Assembly (NCBI GenBank): GCA_000621985.1
Contig: JHWW01000002.1
Coordinates: 124,001-188,000 of the forward strand
Direction of reading: 5' to 3'
DNA from: Lachnospiraceae bacterium V9D3004
Lineage (GTDB): Bacteria > Bacillota > Clostridia > Lachnospirales > Lachnospiraceae
Length of the DNA: 64,000 bases
Within the stretch, counting starts at the first letter, position 1. The number at the start of each line of letters is the position of its first letter. The translations under genes were made by a program, and so were the position numbers. Below, piece after piece: positions 54,553 through 63,781 of the stretch. The notes under the pieces are model-generated. The model was given only the letters and a program-made list of their open reading frames with translations. It searched no databases and was not told the origin of the DNA.

Positions 54553-55335
54553 ATGGCAAAAAAGGTTGCTATCAGGGTTGAGAATGTGGGAATGATGTTC
54601 AACCTCAGCTCTAATAAAGTGGATAACCTCAAGGAATACTTTATTAGATTCATAAAGAAAGATATAATGTACAAAGAATTCTGGGCGCTTAAGGATGTCA
54701 GTTTTACGATTGACAAGGGTGACAGAGTTGCTATTCTCGGTTATAATGGTGCAGGTAAGAGTACACTGTTAAAGATCATAGCCGGTGTGCTTAAGCCGAC
54801 CAGAGGAGAAGTGTCAATAACCGGAAAGGTTGTTCCGCTTCTTGAACTTGGTGCCGGATTCGATCCGCAGTATACGGGAGCCGAGAATATATATCTGTAC
54901 GGCGCGATACTTGGATACCCGAAAGAATTCATTGACTCCAAATTCAACAGAATAGTAAAATTCTCGGAGCTCGGTGATTTTATAAATGTTCCCGTTAAGA
55001 ATTATTCATCGGGAATGAAGGCCAGACTTGGATTTTCAATAGCAACCATAGTTGAGCCTGAGATACTTATCCTTGACGAAGTATTATCCGTCGGTGATGC
55101 AAGGTTCAGAAGAAAGAGCTTAAGACGCATCAGGAGGATGATGAACAAGGGCGTTACTGTACTGTTTGTTTCACATTCGATGAAACAGGTAAGAAAGATA
55201 TGCAATAAAGCAATAGTACTTGAAGAAGGGAATGTATTGTTCGAGGGTGAGCTTGAAGATGCGATCAAGATCTATGAAGGTGACGGCAGTGACGATGACG
55301 ACGACAGTATTGAGATGAGAGGTGACGATTTCTAA
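54553..55335 (+). CDS. tagH: ABC export ATPase (TagH-like)
   Basis: ATP-binding subunit of the polymer exporter. Walker A is GYNGAGKST, the signature is NYSSGMKARLGF and Walker B is ILILDEVLSVGD, with a switch His in SHSM. At 260 residues it lacks the long C-terminal extension of Bacillus TagH and the carbohydrate-binding tail of Wzt. The start at 54553 follows GGAGTGA (54542-54548); the frame is open upstream to 54523 but without a ribosome binding site. The acidic tail ends with an Asp-rich run. Its TAA overlaps the tagD ATG by one base. Confidence 0.9.
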   Translation: MAKKVAIRVENVGMMFNLSSNKVDNLKEYFIRFIKKDIMYKEFWALKDVSFTIDKGDRVAILGYNGAGKSTLLKIIAGVLKPTRGEVSITGKVVPLLELGAGFDPQYTGAENIYLYGAILGYPKEFIDSKFNRIVKFSELGDFINVPVKNYSSGMKARLGFSIATIVEPEILILDEVLSVGDARFRRKSLRRIRRMMNKGVTVLFVSHSMKQVRKICNKAIVLEEGNVLFEGELEDAIKIYEGDGSDDDDDSIEMRGDDF

Positions 55336-55730
55336 TGAAAAAAGTAATTACTTACGGTACTTATGATCTTCTTCATGTTGGTCATATCAACCTGTTGAGA
55401 AGGGCAAAGGCACTCGGAGATTATCTGCTTGTTGTATTATCAAGTGATGAATTCAATGCGATCAAGAATAAGAAAGCGTATCATCCTTATGAAGACAGGA
55501 AGATCATTCTTGAGGCAATAAAATATGTTGATGAAGTAATTCCCGAGTATACATGGGAACAGAAAGTTAAGGATGTAGTGGATAATAATATAGATGTGTT
55601 CGTAATGGGGGATGACTGGGAAGGTAAGTTTGACTTCCTCAAGGAGTATTGTGAGGTTGTCTATCTTCCGAGAACGGAAGGAATATCTACGACCAAGATT
55701 AAAGAAGATCTTAATCTTGGAAAGAAATGA
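55335..55730 (+). CDS. tagD: Glycerol-3-phosphate cytidylyltransferase
   Basis: Makes CDP-glycerol from CTP and glycerol-3-phosphate, the donor used by the TagB/TagF-type enzymes around it. Nucleotidyltransferase motifs GTYDLLHVGHINLL (HxGH) and RTEGISTTKI are intact, with VMGDDWEGKFD between them. Length 131 residues is standard. It overlaps tagH by one base, so synthesis of donor and exporter are translationally coupled. Its presence supports glycerol phosphate rather than ribitol phosphate as the polymer unit. Confidence 0.95.
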   Translation: MKKVITYGTYDLLHVGHINLLRRAKALGDYLLVVLSSDEFNAIKNKKAYHPYEDRKIILEAIKYVDEVIPEYTWEQKVKDVVDNNIDVFVMGDDWEGKFDFLKEYCEVVYLPRTEGISTTKIKEDLNLGKK

Positions 55731-55743
55731 GGATTGAAAAAAA

Positions 55744-57921
55744 ATGAAGACTGTCAGCATTATAATCCCTTTCAGTAACGGTCTGTGTTATCTTGACGAC
55801 TGTTTCGGAAGTATTCTGTCACAGGGGCTTGAAGAAGGAAGTTACGAAGTTATCTGTCTCGGTGACTCACCGGAAGAGGGAATTGTAGCTAAAGTAGAAG
55901 AATATGAGGAAAAAGGACTGCCGATAAGATATGTTCAGTGGCTGGAAAAGAAAGGTGCCGGATATGCCCGTAACAAAGGTATCATGATGGCGGAAGCCGA
56001 ATATTTATATTTTCTCGACAGTGACGATTATATTCTTGACGGATGTATGTCCCGTCTTATCGAATGCGCAAAAGCCAATGATGCGGATCTTGTACGCGGA
56101 GATATCATAACGACCTACTATAAGAGCGAAAGCTTCGGACTGAACAAATATAATCATAAAAAGCTTATTAAGGAAGACAGGAAGTTGTCGGATGTGGAAT
56201 TATCCAATCTCTTTTCCACCGAAGTAACGGCACTTAATATGCTCATCAGACGAAGCCTTGTTGCGGACAATAATATAGAATTCGATGATCAGGTGTTGTA
56301 TTACACGGACATTCCGTTCGTAATGCAGCTTCTTAATGTTACCAGTATAGGTTATCTGGCAAAAGATGCGGGTCTTGCAAAGCGAAAGAGAAATGACCCG
56401 ATCCATTATCCTTCACTTAATCAGAGTGCAAAGAAGAATAAGGACAAAATGGTGGAGGATCTTATTCACGTATATCAGAATACTCTTCCTGTCGTAAAGG
56501 ATCAGCCAAAAAGACGTAATACAATAAGCGTTATCATGTGTAAGACTATATACAAGCAGTGTGTCAACGGGTGGCATCTGTCCAAGGAAACCGCCGAGAA
56601 ATGTTCCGCGATCCTCAAAGACGGTGCCAACGGTGTTGTCAATAAGTTTGGTTTTGCGGGAAGGATCATCCTTCGTTCCATTGCTTCAAAAAGATACGGT
56701 CTTGCAAAGTTTGTGGGAAGATTTTTACGCTGGCGCAAGAAGAAAAAAGGAAAATTCGGTAACAAGATACAGTGGAACCGTTTTATCGATAAACTCATAT
56801 TCAGACATCTTCCGAGAAAGAAGAACTGGGTCGTATTCGAGAGCTTTTTCGGTAAGGGATATAATGACAGCCCGAAATATCTGTACGAATACATGCTGGA
56901 AAAATATGGTAATCAATATAAATATATATGGATCATCAACAATCCTTCGCCTAACATGAAAGGAAAGCCTAAGAAGGCAAAGCTTCACAGTCTGAGGCAT
57001 GTGTATTATTCAACCAGGGCAAAATATCATATATACAATGTCAGACAGCCCGGATGGTTCAAAAAAGAAGAAGATATGGTATTTCTTGAGACATGGCACG
57101 GAACTCCCCTCAAGAAACTTGCATTCGATCTTGACGATATACATGCTGCAAGTCAGGATCATAAGGAGACATTCTACCGTGATTCAAGATTGTGGGATTA
57201 TCTGATATCAGCCAATCCTTTCTCGACAGAAGTGTTCGCAAGGGCATTTGAAGTCGATAAGGAGAAGATACTTGAAGTGGGATATCCGAGAAATGATATC
57301 CTGTATTCACCGAAGGCAGATGAGATCGCAAAGAGCGTAAAAGAAAAGCTTGGTATACCTTCGGATAAAAAAGTTGTGTTATATGCACCTACATGGCGCG
57401 ATAACGAGTTCTACGGACCGGGAAGATATAAGTTCAGCATGGCGCTTGATATCGACCTGATGAAAGAAGAACTTGCGGATGATTACGTTATGTTGTTCAG
57501 AACGCATTATCATATTGCGGATAAGCTTGATCTGTCACAGTACGAAGGCTTTGTGTATAACGTAAGTACATATGAGGATGTATCTGAACTTTATCTGATA
57601 TCGGATATGTGCGTAACCGATTATTCATCCGTATTCTTCGATTATGCCAACTTAAGAAGACCGATGCTGTTCTTCGTATATGATTTTGAAGAATACAAGG
57701 ATGAGCTTCGAGGAATGTATCTTGATATGGAGACAGACCTTCCGGGACCGCTTCTTAAGACAAACAAAGAGCTTGTTAATGCAATTAAGAACATAGATAA
57801 GATCAATGCCGAATATGCTGACAGATATAATAATTTCTATGACAGATTCTGTTCGGTGGATGACGGCAATGCAACGAAGAGAGTAATTGAGACGATGTTC
57901 GGAGGAGGAGATACCCCTTGA
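55744..57921 (+). CDS. Fused GT2 glycosyltransferase / CDP-glycerol glycerophosphotransferase (copy B)
   Basis: A 725-residue protein with the same plan as the gene at 51402. The GT2 domain covers about 1-230 (SIIIPFSNGLCYLDDCFGSIL, GAGYARNKGIMMAEAEYLYFLD, DSDDY at about 93). A basic region (about 240-370) and a TagF domain (about 370-725) follow: ETWHGTPLKKL (about 450), GYPRNDIL, YAPTWRDNEFY, FRTHYH and VTDYSSVFFDYANLRRPM (about 626). It lacks the acidic insert of copy A. The two probably arose by duplication and may differ in acceptor or in the sugar added. Confidence 0.87.
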   Translation: MKTVSIIIPFSNGLCYLDDCFGSILSQGLEEGSYEVICLGDSPEEGIVAKVEEYEEKGLPIRYVQWLEKKGAGYARNKGIMMAEAEYLYFLDSDDYILDGCMSRLIECAKANDADLVRGDIITTYYKSESFGLNKYNHKKLIKEDRKLSDVELSNLFSTEVTALNMLIRRSLVADNNIEFDDQVLYYTDIPFVMQLLNVTSIGYLAKDAGLAKRKRNDPIHYPSLNQSAKKNKDKMVEDLIHVYQNTLPVVKDQPKRRNTISVIMCKTIYKQCVNGWHLSKETAEKCSAILKDGANGVVNKFGFAGRIILRSIASKRYGLAKFVGRFLRWRKKKKGKFGNKIQWNRFIDKLIFRHLPRKKNWVVFESFFGKGYNDSPKYLYEYMLEKYGNQYKYIWIINNPSPNMKGKPKKAKLHSLRHVYYSTRAKYHIYNVRQPGWFKKEEDMVFLETWHGTPLKKLAFDLDDIHAASQDHKETFYRDSRLWDYLISANPFSTEVFARAFEVDKEKILEVGYPRNDILYSPKADEIAKSVKEKLGIPSDKKVVLYAPTWRDNEFYGPGRYKFSMALDIDLMKEELADDYVMLFRTHYHIADKLDLSQYEGFVYNVSTYEDVSELYLISDMCVTDYSSVFFDYANLRRPMLFFVYDFEEYKDELRGMYLDMETDLPGPLLKTNKELVNAIKNIDKINAEYADRYNNFYDRFCSVDDGNATKRVIETMFGGGDTP

Positions 57922-59120
57922 ATGAAACAAAGGGTTTCTGCATGAAGAGGCTTGCAAGAAATACAGCAAAGAGCCTTGTGATATGTCTCTACAGAATTAT
58001 GAATGGGATACTTCCTGTTAAGGATAACAGGATAGTGTTCTCGTCAAGTCTCGGAAAGAGTTATTCGGGTAATCCGAAGGCATTATATAAGCGGCTTGTA
58101 TCCGATGGACTTGACAGTAAGTATGAATGTATATGGTTTTATGAGAGTACTCCCTATGATATCGAAGGTAAGCATATTCAGGTAAGATATCGCGGGTTAA
58201 AATATCTTTTTTACATGGCAACCGCAAAAATTTGGATTTTTGATGCAAGACAACCCGAATTCCTGCGAAAGAAAAGTAGAGTGGTATATATTCAGACATG
58301 GCACGGCACTCCGTTAAAGAAACTCGGACTTGATATTGATAATATGTTTATGGCCGGTGAGACGGGAATTGAAGCCTATCACGAATCTTTCAGGCGTAAT
58401 TCCTCAACCTGGGATTATCTGATATCACAGAATCCGTTTTCAACGCAGGTATTTAGAAGGGCGTTTGATTTTAAGGGAAAGATGCTTGAGACGGGATATC
58501 CGAGAAATGATATCCTGTTTGAATTCAACACGGAAGAACATATTGCGGATCTTAAGAGATCACTTGGTCTTCCGGCAGATAAGAAGATAATGTTGTATGC
58601 TCCGACATGGAGAGATGATGAAGGGGCGGGAATAGGAAGTTATCATTATTCGAATGCGCTTGATATAGACATGATGAAAGACGCGTTCGAAGACGAAGCC
58701 GTTCTCATTATCAAATATCATTATCTTGTAAAAGACGATATCAACTGGTCTGACTATAAGGATTTTGTATATATATTTGACCAGAGTGTTGACATAGCCG
58801 GTCTTTATCTTGTATCGGACATGTTGATCACAGATTATTCATCGGTCATGTTTGATTATAGCCTGCTTAAGAAGCCCATGTATTTTTATTGCTATGACCT
58901 TGAGCACTATAAGAACGTATTGAGAGGATTCTATTTTGACTTTGAAAATAGTTCTCCCGGACCGCTTTCCGTAACGACTGAAGAGCTGATAGAAGATATC
59001 AGGGCGGAAAGAAGTAAGGATTATGAAGAAGCCTACCGGGATTTTTGTCAGATGTATGATCCATGGGATGACGGCAACGCTTCTCATAAGGTACTGTCAG
59101 AGGTTTTAGATAATGCTTAA
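57918..59120 (+). CDS. CDP-glycerol glycerophosphotransferase (stand-alone TagF/TagB-like)
   Basis: A 400-residue enzyme with only the glycerophosphotransferase domain. Motifs: QTWHGTPLKKL (about 128), GYPRNDILFE, LYAPTWRDDEG, KYHYLVKDD and ITDYSSVMFDYSLLKKPM (about 305). The start is taken as TTG 57918 because GGAGGAGGAG precedes it and it overlaps the previous stop (TTGA); ATG 57942 has no ribosome binding site but cannot be excluded. Probably adds polyol phosphate units during polymer priming or elongation, at the inner membrane face. Confidence 0.85.
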   Translation: MNETKGFCMKRLARNTAKSLVICLYRIMNGILPVKDNRIVFSSSLGKSYSGNPKALYKRLVSDGLDSKYECIWFYESTPYDIEGKHIQVRYRGLKYLFYMATAKIWIFDARQPEFLRKKSRVVYIQTWHGTPLKKLGLDIDNMFMAGETGIEAYHESFRRNSSTWDYLISQNPFSTQVFRRAFDFKGKMLETGYPRNDILFEFNTEEHIADLKRSLGLPADKKIMLYAPTWRDDEGAGIGSYHYSNALDIDMMKDAFEDEAVLIIKYHYLVKDDINWSDYKDFVYIFDQSVDIAGLYLVSDMLITDYSSVMFDYSLLKKPMYFYCYDLEHYKNVLRGFYFDFENSSPGPLSVTTEELIEDIRAERSKDYEEAYRDFCQMYDPWDDGNASHKVLSEVLDNA

Positions 59121-60228
59121 GAGAATAGGATATGTATTATTTGCAATAATGTATTATGCGGGCTGCATACGAAAGGTAAGATGCGACAGGTTTTTCTGCG
59201 TGATGACTCATGACGGAAGTGATGACAGCAGCGTGGGAGTTGTCATAAGCGGCATCAGAAAGAGAATGCCCGGTGCACGTTTTGTATGTGTTAAGAAAGC
59301 CGACAGGGGGATCAAAGGACTGTTCGATCTGATATTTCGCAAGTCATTTGCGCTTGCGGCTTCGGGCACGGTGCTTATGGATAATGAGTTTCTCCCGTTA
59401 GGTTATGTGAAGATCAGAGACAATGTTAAAGTGGTTCAGTTGTGGCACGGTACCGGAACTATAAAGAAGTTCGGACACGATGCCAACGAAGGAAGCCTTC
59501 TTATGCTTGTCGAAAAGGCAGACAAAAGGATAACTCATCTTATCGTCAATTCCGATTATACCGCAAAGCTGTATCAGAGTGCTTTCGGTGTGGGAGAAGA
59601 TAAGGTGTATCTTACGGGGATTCCAAGGACTGATATTATGTTTGATGATGATATCAGGGAAAGCTGTATAAGGACTTTATTAAATGAATATCCTTATATT
59701 GAAGGAAAGAGGATCGTTCTTTACGCGCCGACTTTTCGTGACAGGGAAGTTGATAATCCGGTGTCCGGACTTGACATTGACAGATGGTGTGAGATAATGG
59801 ACTCTGATACCGTTCTGCTTATAAGAATGCATCCTCATGTTGCAGCAAGATTTGATGACACAAAATTATTACAATTTGGTAATAAAGTGATAAATGTTTC
59901 AGGGTATAATGATCTGAATGCGTTACTGTTTGCGGCGGATATGCTTGTTACGGATTATTCGTCGGTGATTTTTGAGTATGTACTGCTTGACAGGCCGTTA
60001 TATTTCCTTGCATACGATCTTGAAGAGTTCAGAAAGGACAGCAGAGGTTTTTATGAGGAGTATGAAAGCTTCGTGCCGGGTCCGGTCGTAAGGACGACAG
60101 ACGAGCTGATAAAAGCGGTTAATGATGTTGATTCTTATCATACCGTAAGGGATGAATTTAAGAATAAGTTTTATAAATATCTTGATGGAAGATCGACAGA
60201 AAGAGTGCTTGATACTATTTTGAGATAA
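59113..60228 (+). CDS. CDP-glycerol glycerophosphotransferase (TagB-like primase candidate)
   Basis: A 371-residue member with a short N-terminal hydrophobic stretch (about 5-20) that may hold it to the membrane, as in TagB. Motifs: QLWHGTGTIKKFGHD (about 110), TGIPRTDIMF, YAPTFRDREVD, LIRMHPH and VTDYSSVIFEYVLLDRPL (about 280). It is the most divergent of the five homologues. By analogy with TagB it could add the first glycerol phosphate to the lipid-linked primer; this is inference. It overlaps the previous gene by eight bases. Confidence 0.83.
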   Translation: MLKRIGYVLFAIMYYAGCIRKVRCDRFFCVMTHDGSDDSSVGVVISGIRKRMPGARFVCVKKADRGIKGLFDLIFRKSFALAASGTVLMDNEFLPLGYVKIRDNVKVVQLWHGTGTIKKFGHDANEGSLLMLVEKADKRITHLIVNSDYTAKLYQSAFGVGEDKVYLTGIPRTDIMFDDDIRESCIRTLLNEYPYIEGKRIVLYAPTFRDREVDNPVSGLDIDRWCEIMDSDTVLLIRMHPHVAARFDDTKLLQFGNKVINVSGYNDLNALLFAADMLVTDYSSVIFEYVLLDRPLYFLAYDLEEFRKDSRGFYEEYESFVPGPVVRTTDELIKAVNDVDSYHTVRDEFKNKFYKYLDGRSTERVLDTILR

Positions 60229-60270
60229 AATCTCGTATAAGATACGAACAATATACGTTGGAGGTTGGTT

Positions 60271-61749
60271 ATGAGTAATCTGTTAAAGAAAAAATTAGGA
60301 TTTGTATTTATTTTACTGCAATTTTTGCTGACTGTAGGCTTTATAGGACTGTTATTATATGTTGACATGATCCCGGATAAATATCTGCTTCTCGGAGTGC
60401 TTGCTCTTATATTCGTGATGTTGTACACCTTCTTCAGCCAGATGTCCGGAAGATTGTACATCGTAGGACGTGTATTGTCGGTGTTTTTCTGTATTGTTAT
60501 GATCATAGGAGCGGGATATGTATGGAGAGGTTATTCCGCTATCGATACTATGTCTGCTGCCAATGTAAAGGTTGATGAGTTGTCGGCGGTTGTTCTTGCA
60601 TCGGATACTGCAGAGACGATAGATGATGCAAGAGATTATGAATTCGGTATCATAGAGACCATCGGACGTGATTACACCGACTCAATGCTTGCATCCATTA
60701 AGGAAAGTGTCGGAAAAGATGTCACTACAAAAACTTACGAGAATACCGATGCGCTTGTTAAGGCATTGTATGACAAGGAAGTAAGGGCCATCATATTCAA
60801 TGAAGCTTTCAGAGAGACCATAACCGATAATTATAAGGATTTTGAAACCGCAACAAAAGTTCTCGGAAACCATAAGATTGAGACTGTCATCGAGGTTGAA
60901 GAAAAAGAAGATGAGGAAGAAGAGGATAATTCGACTATTAAGAAGCCGTTTATAATGTATATAAGTGGTATAGATACATACGGTTCCATTAAGAAGACAA
61001 GCCGAAGCGATGTTAATATCATAGCCGTGATCAATCCCGAGACTTCACAGATACTTCTTGTGAATACTCCGAGAGATTATTATGTTCCGCTTTCAATATC
61101 AAACGGTGTATGTGACAAGCTTACACATGCAGGTATATACGGTGTTGATGTTTCCATTAAGACTCTTGAGGAATTATATGATATAGATGTTGATTATTAT
61201 GTAAGAGTCAATTTCTCAGGACTTAAGGAGATCGTTAATGCTCTCGGCGGCGTAAGCGTTTATTCGGATTATGATTTCACTTCCGACTGGGGACCGAGTT
61301 TCAAGAAAGGATATAATGATGTTAACGGAAAAGAAGCTCTTGCATTCTGTCGTGAGCGTCATCATTTCAAAGACGGTGATAACCAGAGAGGACGTAATCA
61401 TCAGCATATGATATCGGCAATACTTGATAAGGCTACTTCACCGTCCGTACTCAGTAATTTCAATAAGCTTATGAAGAGTCTTGAAGATTCTTTTGAAACT
61501 AACATGAAAACCAAAAAGATTACAAAATATGTAAAATACCAGATGGATGAGATGCCGAAATGGAAGATCGATTCCATAAGTGTTGACGGATACGGTACAA
61601 AAGCAAAAACATATTCGATCACTTCGAACCTGCAATATGTTATGAAGCCGAATGTGGATTCTGTCAATACTGCACGAAGCACTATTAAGAAAGTTCTTAA
61701 CGGGGAGAAGATCAAGTCTAAGAACAAGAAATCTGATAAAAACAAGTGA
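60271..61749 (+). CDS. LytR-CpsA-Psr (LCP) phosphotransferase
   Basis: A 492-residue membrane enzyme expected to transfer the lipid-linked polymer to peptidoglycan outside the cell. Three hydrophobic helices (about 9-30, 36-56, 66-86) are followed by an alpha/beta region (about 95-205). An acidic Glu run leads to the LCP domain (about 225-430) with YISGIDTYG, SRSDVNIIAVINP, LVNTPRDYYVP and CRERHHFKDGDNQRGRNH, the Arg-rich pyrophosphate site. The C-terminus is Lys-rich. Start 60271 follows GGAGG. It closes the polymer-assembly part of the operon. Confidence 0.9.
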   Translation: MSNLLKKKLGFVFILLQFLLTVGFIGLLLYVDMIPDKYLLLGVLALIFVMLYTFFSQMSGRLYIVGRVLSVFFCIVMIIGAGYVWRGYSAIDTMSAANVKVDELSAVVLASDTAETIDDARDYEFGIIETIGRDYTDSMLASIKESVGKDVTTKTYENTDALVKALYDKEVRAIIFNEAFRETITDNYKDFETATKVLGNHKIETVIEVEEKEDEEEEDNSTIKKPFIMYISGIDTYGSIKKTSRSDVNIIAVINPETSQILLVNTPRDYYVPLSISNGVCDKLTHAGIYGVDVSIKTLEELYDIDVDYYVRVNFSGLKEIVNALGGVSVYSDYDFTSDWGPSFKKGYNDVNGKEALAFCRERHHFKDGDNQRGRNHQHMISAILDKATSPSVLSNFNKLMKSLEDSFETNMKTKKITKYVKYQMDEMPKWKIDSISVDGYGTKAKTYSITSNLQYVMKPNVDSVNTARSTIKKVLNGEKIKSKNKKSDKNK

Positions 61750-61774
61750 TAACTGATTTACCGGAGGTAGTGTA

Positions 61775-63730
61775 GTGTTTAGCAGGTGGATCCGCGACGG
61801 AAAATTCTCTGTATTCTTTCGGATTATGCTTGTTATACTTGATATAATAAGCATAAATCTGAGTTCATATCTGGCGCTCCTGATCAGATTCGAACTGAGA
61901 TGGACGTCAATAGAACCTGAATGTCTGGAAGCCGTGAACCGTATGTGTCTGATCAATACGGCCGGAACGATGCTGATCTTTTTGATCTTCAGGCTCTATC
62001 ACAGTCTGTGGAGATACGCGAGCATAAGGGAACTTGTAAATGTTCTGCTTGCCTGTATCATATCCTCAGTAGTTCATATTACATCTTTATTTTTATACTA
62101 CAGATATTTTACCAAAAGTTATATAATCATCTATATGATGCTGCTCTTTGTCTTTATTGCGCTGATAAGGTTTTCCTACAGGCTGACAAGACATCTGTTC
62201 AGCATGTACAGTCATGGAGACGACACCCGCAACACAATGATCATAGGTGCGGGAGAAGCAGGCAATATGGTCATGAATGAGCTTATTATGAGTAACAGAC
62301 TGGATGCCAGGATCAAATGTATCATAGACGATGATAAAGCCAAGAAGAATACTTATATCCATGGAGTTAAAGTTATCGGTGGCAGGGAATGTATTATTGA
62401 AGCCGCGAAGAAGTATTCAATCAACGAGATAATCATCGCCATGCCGGCCGCTTCAAGGAAGACCATAAGTGAATTTGTGGAGATATGCCGTCATACAACG
62501 GGCAAGCTTAAGATACTTCCCGGAATGTATCAGTTTGTTAACGGAGAGGCGACTCTTGATAAACTGCGTAATGTAGAGATAGAAGATCTTCTCGGGCGTG
62601 AGCCGGTCAAGGTTGACATCAATTCCATAATCAATTATGTAAGCGGCAAGGTGGTCCTTGTCACGGGCGGAGGCGGATCCATAGGAAGCGAACTTTGCAG
62701 ACAGGTCGCCGCTCATTCTCCCAAGAGACTTATCATACTTGACATATACGAGAATAATGCATATGACATTCAAAATGAATTGAAACATGATTATCCGGGA
62801 CTTGATCTTGTGGTTCTTATTGCCTCGGTTCGCAATACGGAAAGGATGGACAGTATATTTGCAAAATATCGTCCCGATATAGTTTATCATGCGGCAGCTC
62901 ACAAGCATGTTCCACTTATGGAAGACAGTCCCAACGAGGCGATCAAGAATAATGTATTCGGCACCTACAAGACGGCGCTTGCCGCCAATAAGTACGGCAC
63001 CGGCAAATTTGTCCTTATATCTACAGATAAAGCGGTTAATCCGACCAATATAATGGGTGCGTCAAAGAGAATATGCGAGATGGTCCTTCAGACTTTCAAC
63101 AATCATTCCGATACGGAATTTGTGGCAGTAAGATTCGGTAATGTCCTTGGAAGTAACGGAAGTGTAATCCCGCTTTTCCGTAAGCAGATTGAAGCAGGTG
63201 GGCCTGTAACTGTTACGCATCCCGACATAATAAGATATTTCATGACGATCGAAGAGGCGGTTTCACTCGTATTGCAGGCAGGCGCCTATGCAAAAGGCGG
63301 AGAGATATTTGTTCTTGATATGGGAGAGCCCGTTAAGATAATGGATCTTGCCGAGAATCTCATAAGACTGTCCGGTTACAGGGTAGGAGAGGATATCGAG
63401 ATCAAGATAACGGGATTAAGACCCGGTGAGAAATTATACGAAGAGATGCTTATGAGTGAGGAAGGTCTTAAGGAGACGGAGAATTCCCTTATTCATATCG
63501 GTAAGCCTCTTGAATTTGACGAGGATAAGTTCCTTGACTGGTTAGACAGGCTGTATGAATATGCATACAGTGAAAGAGATGATATCAAGTCGGTAGTTGA
63601 GCAGATCGTTCCGACATATAAAGAAAAAGATGTAGATGTTAAGAGAGACAGACAGATCCTTAATGAGCAGTTCAAAGAGATAGGTGACAGAGAGGCTACT
63701 CATAAGAAGCTGGCCGGATTCATACGATGA
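61775..63730 (+). CDS. Membrane nucleotide-sugar dehydratase/epimerase (CapD/FlaA1/PglF type)
   Basis: A 651-residue protein of the polysaccharide biosynthesis CapD family. Four transmembrane helices (about 14-130) precede a CoA-binding-like Rossmann domain (about 140-270, MIIGAGEAGNMV). The short-chain dehydrogenase domain (about 285-600) carries VLVTGGGGSIGSE and LISTDKAVNPTNIMGASK. Relatives convert UDP-GlcNAc to a 4-keto-6-deoxy sugar, the substrate for an aminotransferase such as the one encoded next. The start is GTG 61775 behind GGAGG (61763-61767). Confidence 0.9.
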   Translation: MFSRWIRDGKFSVFFRIMLVILDIISINLSSYLALLIRFELRWTSIEPECLEAVNRMCLINTAGTMLIFLIFRLYHSLWRYASIRELVNVLLACIISSVVHITSLFLYYRYFTKSYIIIYMMLLFVFIALIRFSYRLTRHLFSMYSHGDDTRNTMIIGAGEAGNMVMNELIMSNRLDARIKCIIDDDKAKKNTYIHGVKVIGGRECIIEAAKKYSINEIIIAMPAASRKTISEFVEICRHTTGKLKILPGMYQFVNGEATLDKLRNVEIEDLLGREPVKVDINSIINYVSGKVVLVTGGGGSIGSELCRQVAAHSPKRLIILDIYENNAYDIQNELKHDYPGLDLVVLIASVRNTERMDSIFAKYRPDIVYHAAAHKHVPLMEDSPNEAIKNNVFGTYKTALAANKYGTGKFVLISTDKAVNPTNIMGASKRICEMVLQTFNNHSDTEFVAVRFGNVLGSNGSVIPLFRKQIEAGGPVTVTHPDIIRYFMTIEEAVSLVLQAGAYAKGGEIFVLDMGEPVKIMDLAENLIRLSGYRVGEDIEIKITGLRPGEKLYEEMLMSEEGLKETENSLIHIGKPLEFDEDKFLDWLDRLYEYAYSERDDIKSVVEQIVPTYKEKDVDVKRDRQILNEQFKEIGDREATHKKLAGFIR

Positions 63731-63781
63731 GAATGTAGCATTTTCCAATGGGAATGAATATTCAGGAAGGAGCCTGATCAT

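Noticed and set aside
57942-59120. ATG 57942 as start of the stand-alone TagF-like gene
   Set aside because: No ribosome binding site precedes it, while TTG 57918 has GGAGGAGGAG at good spacing and overlaps the previous stop; the ATG remains possible.
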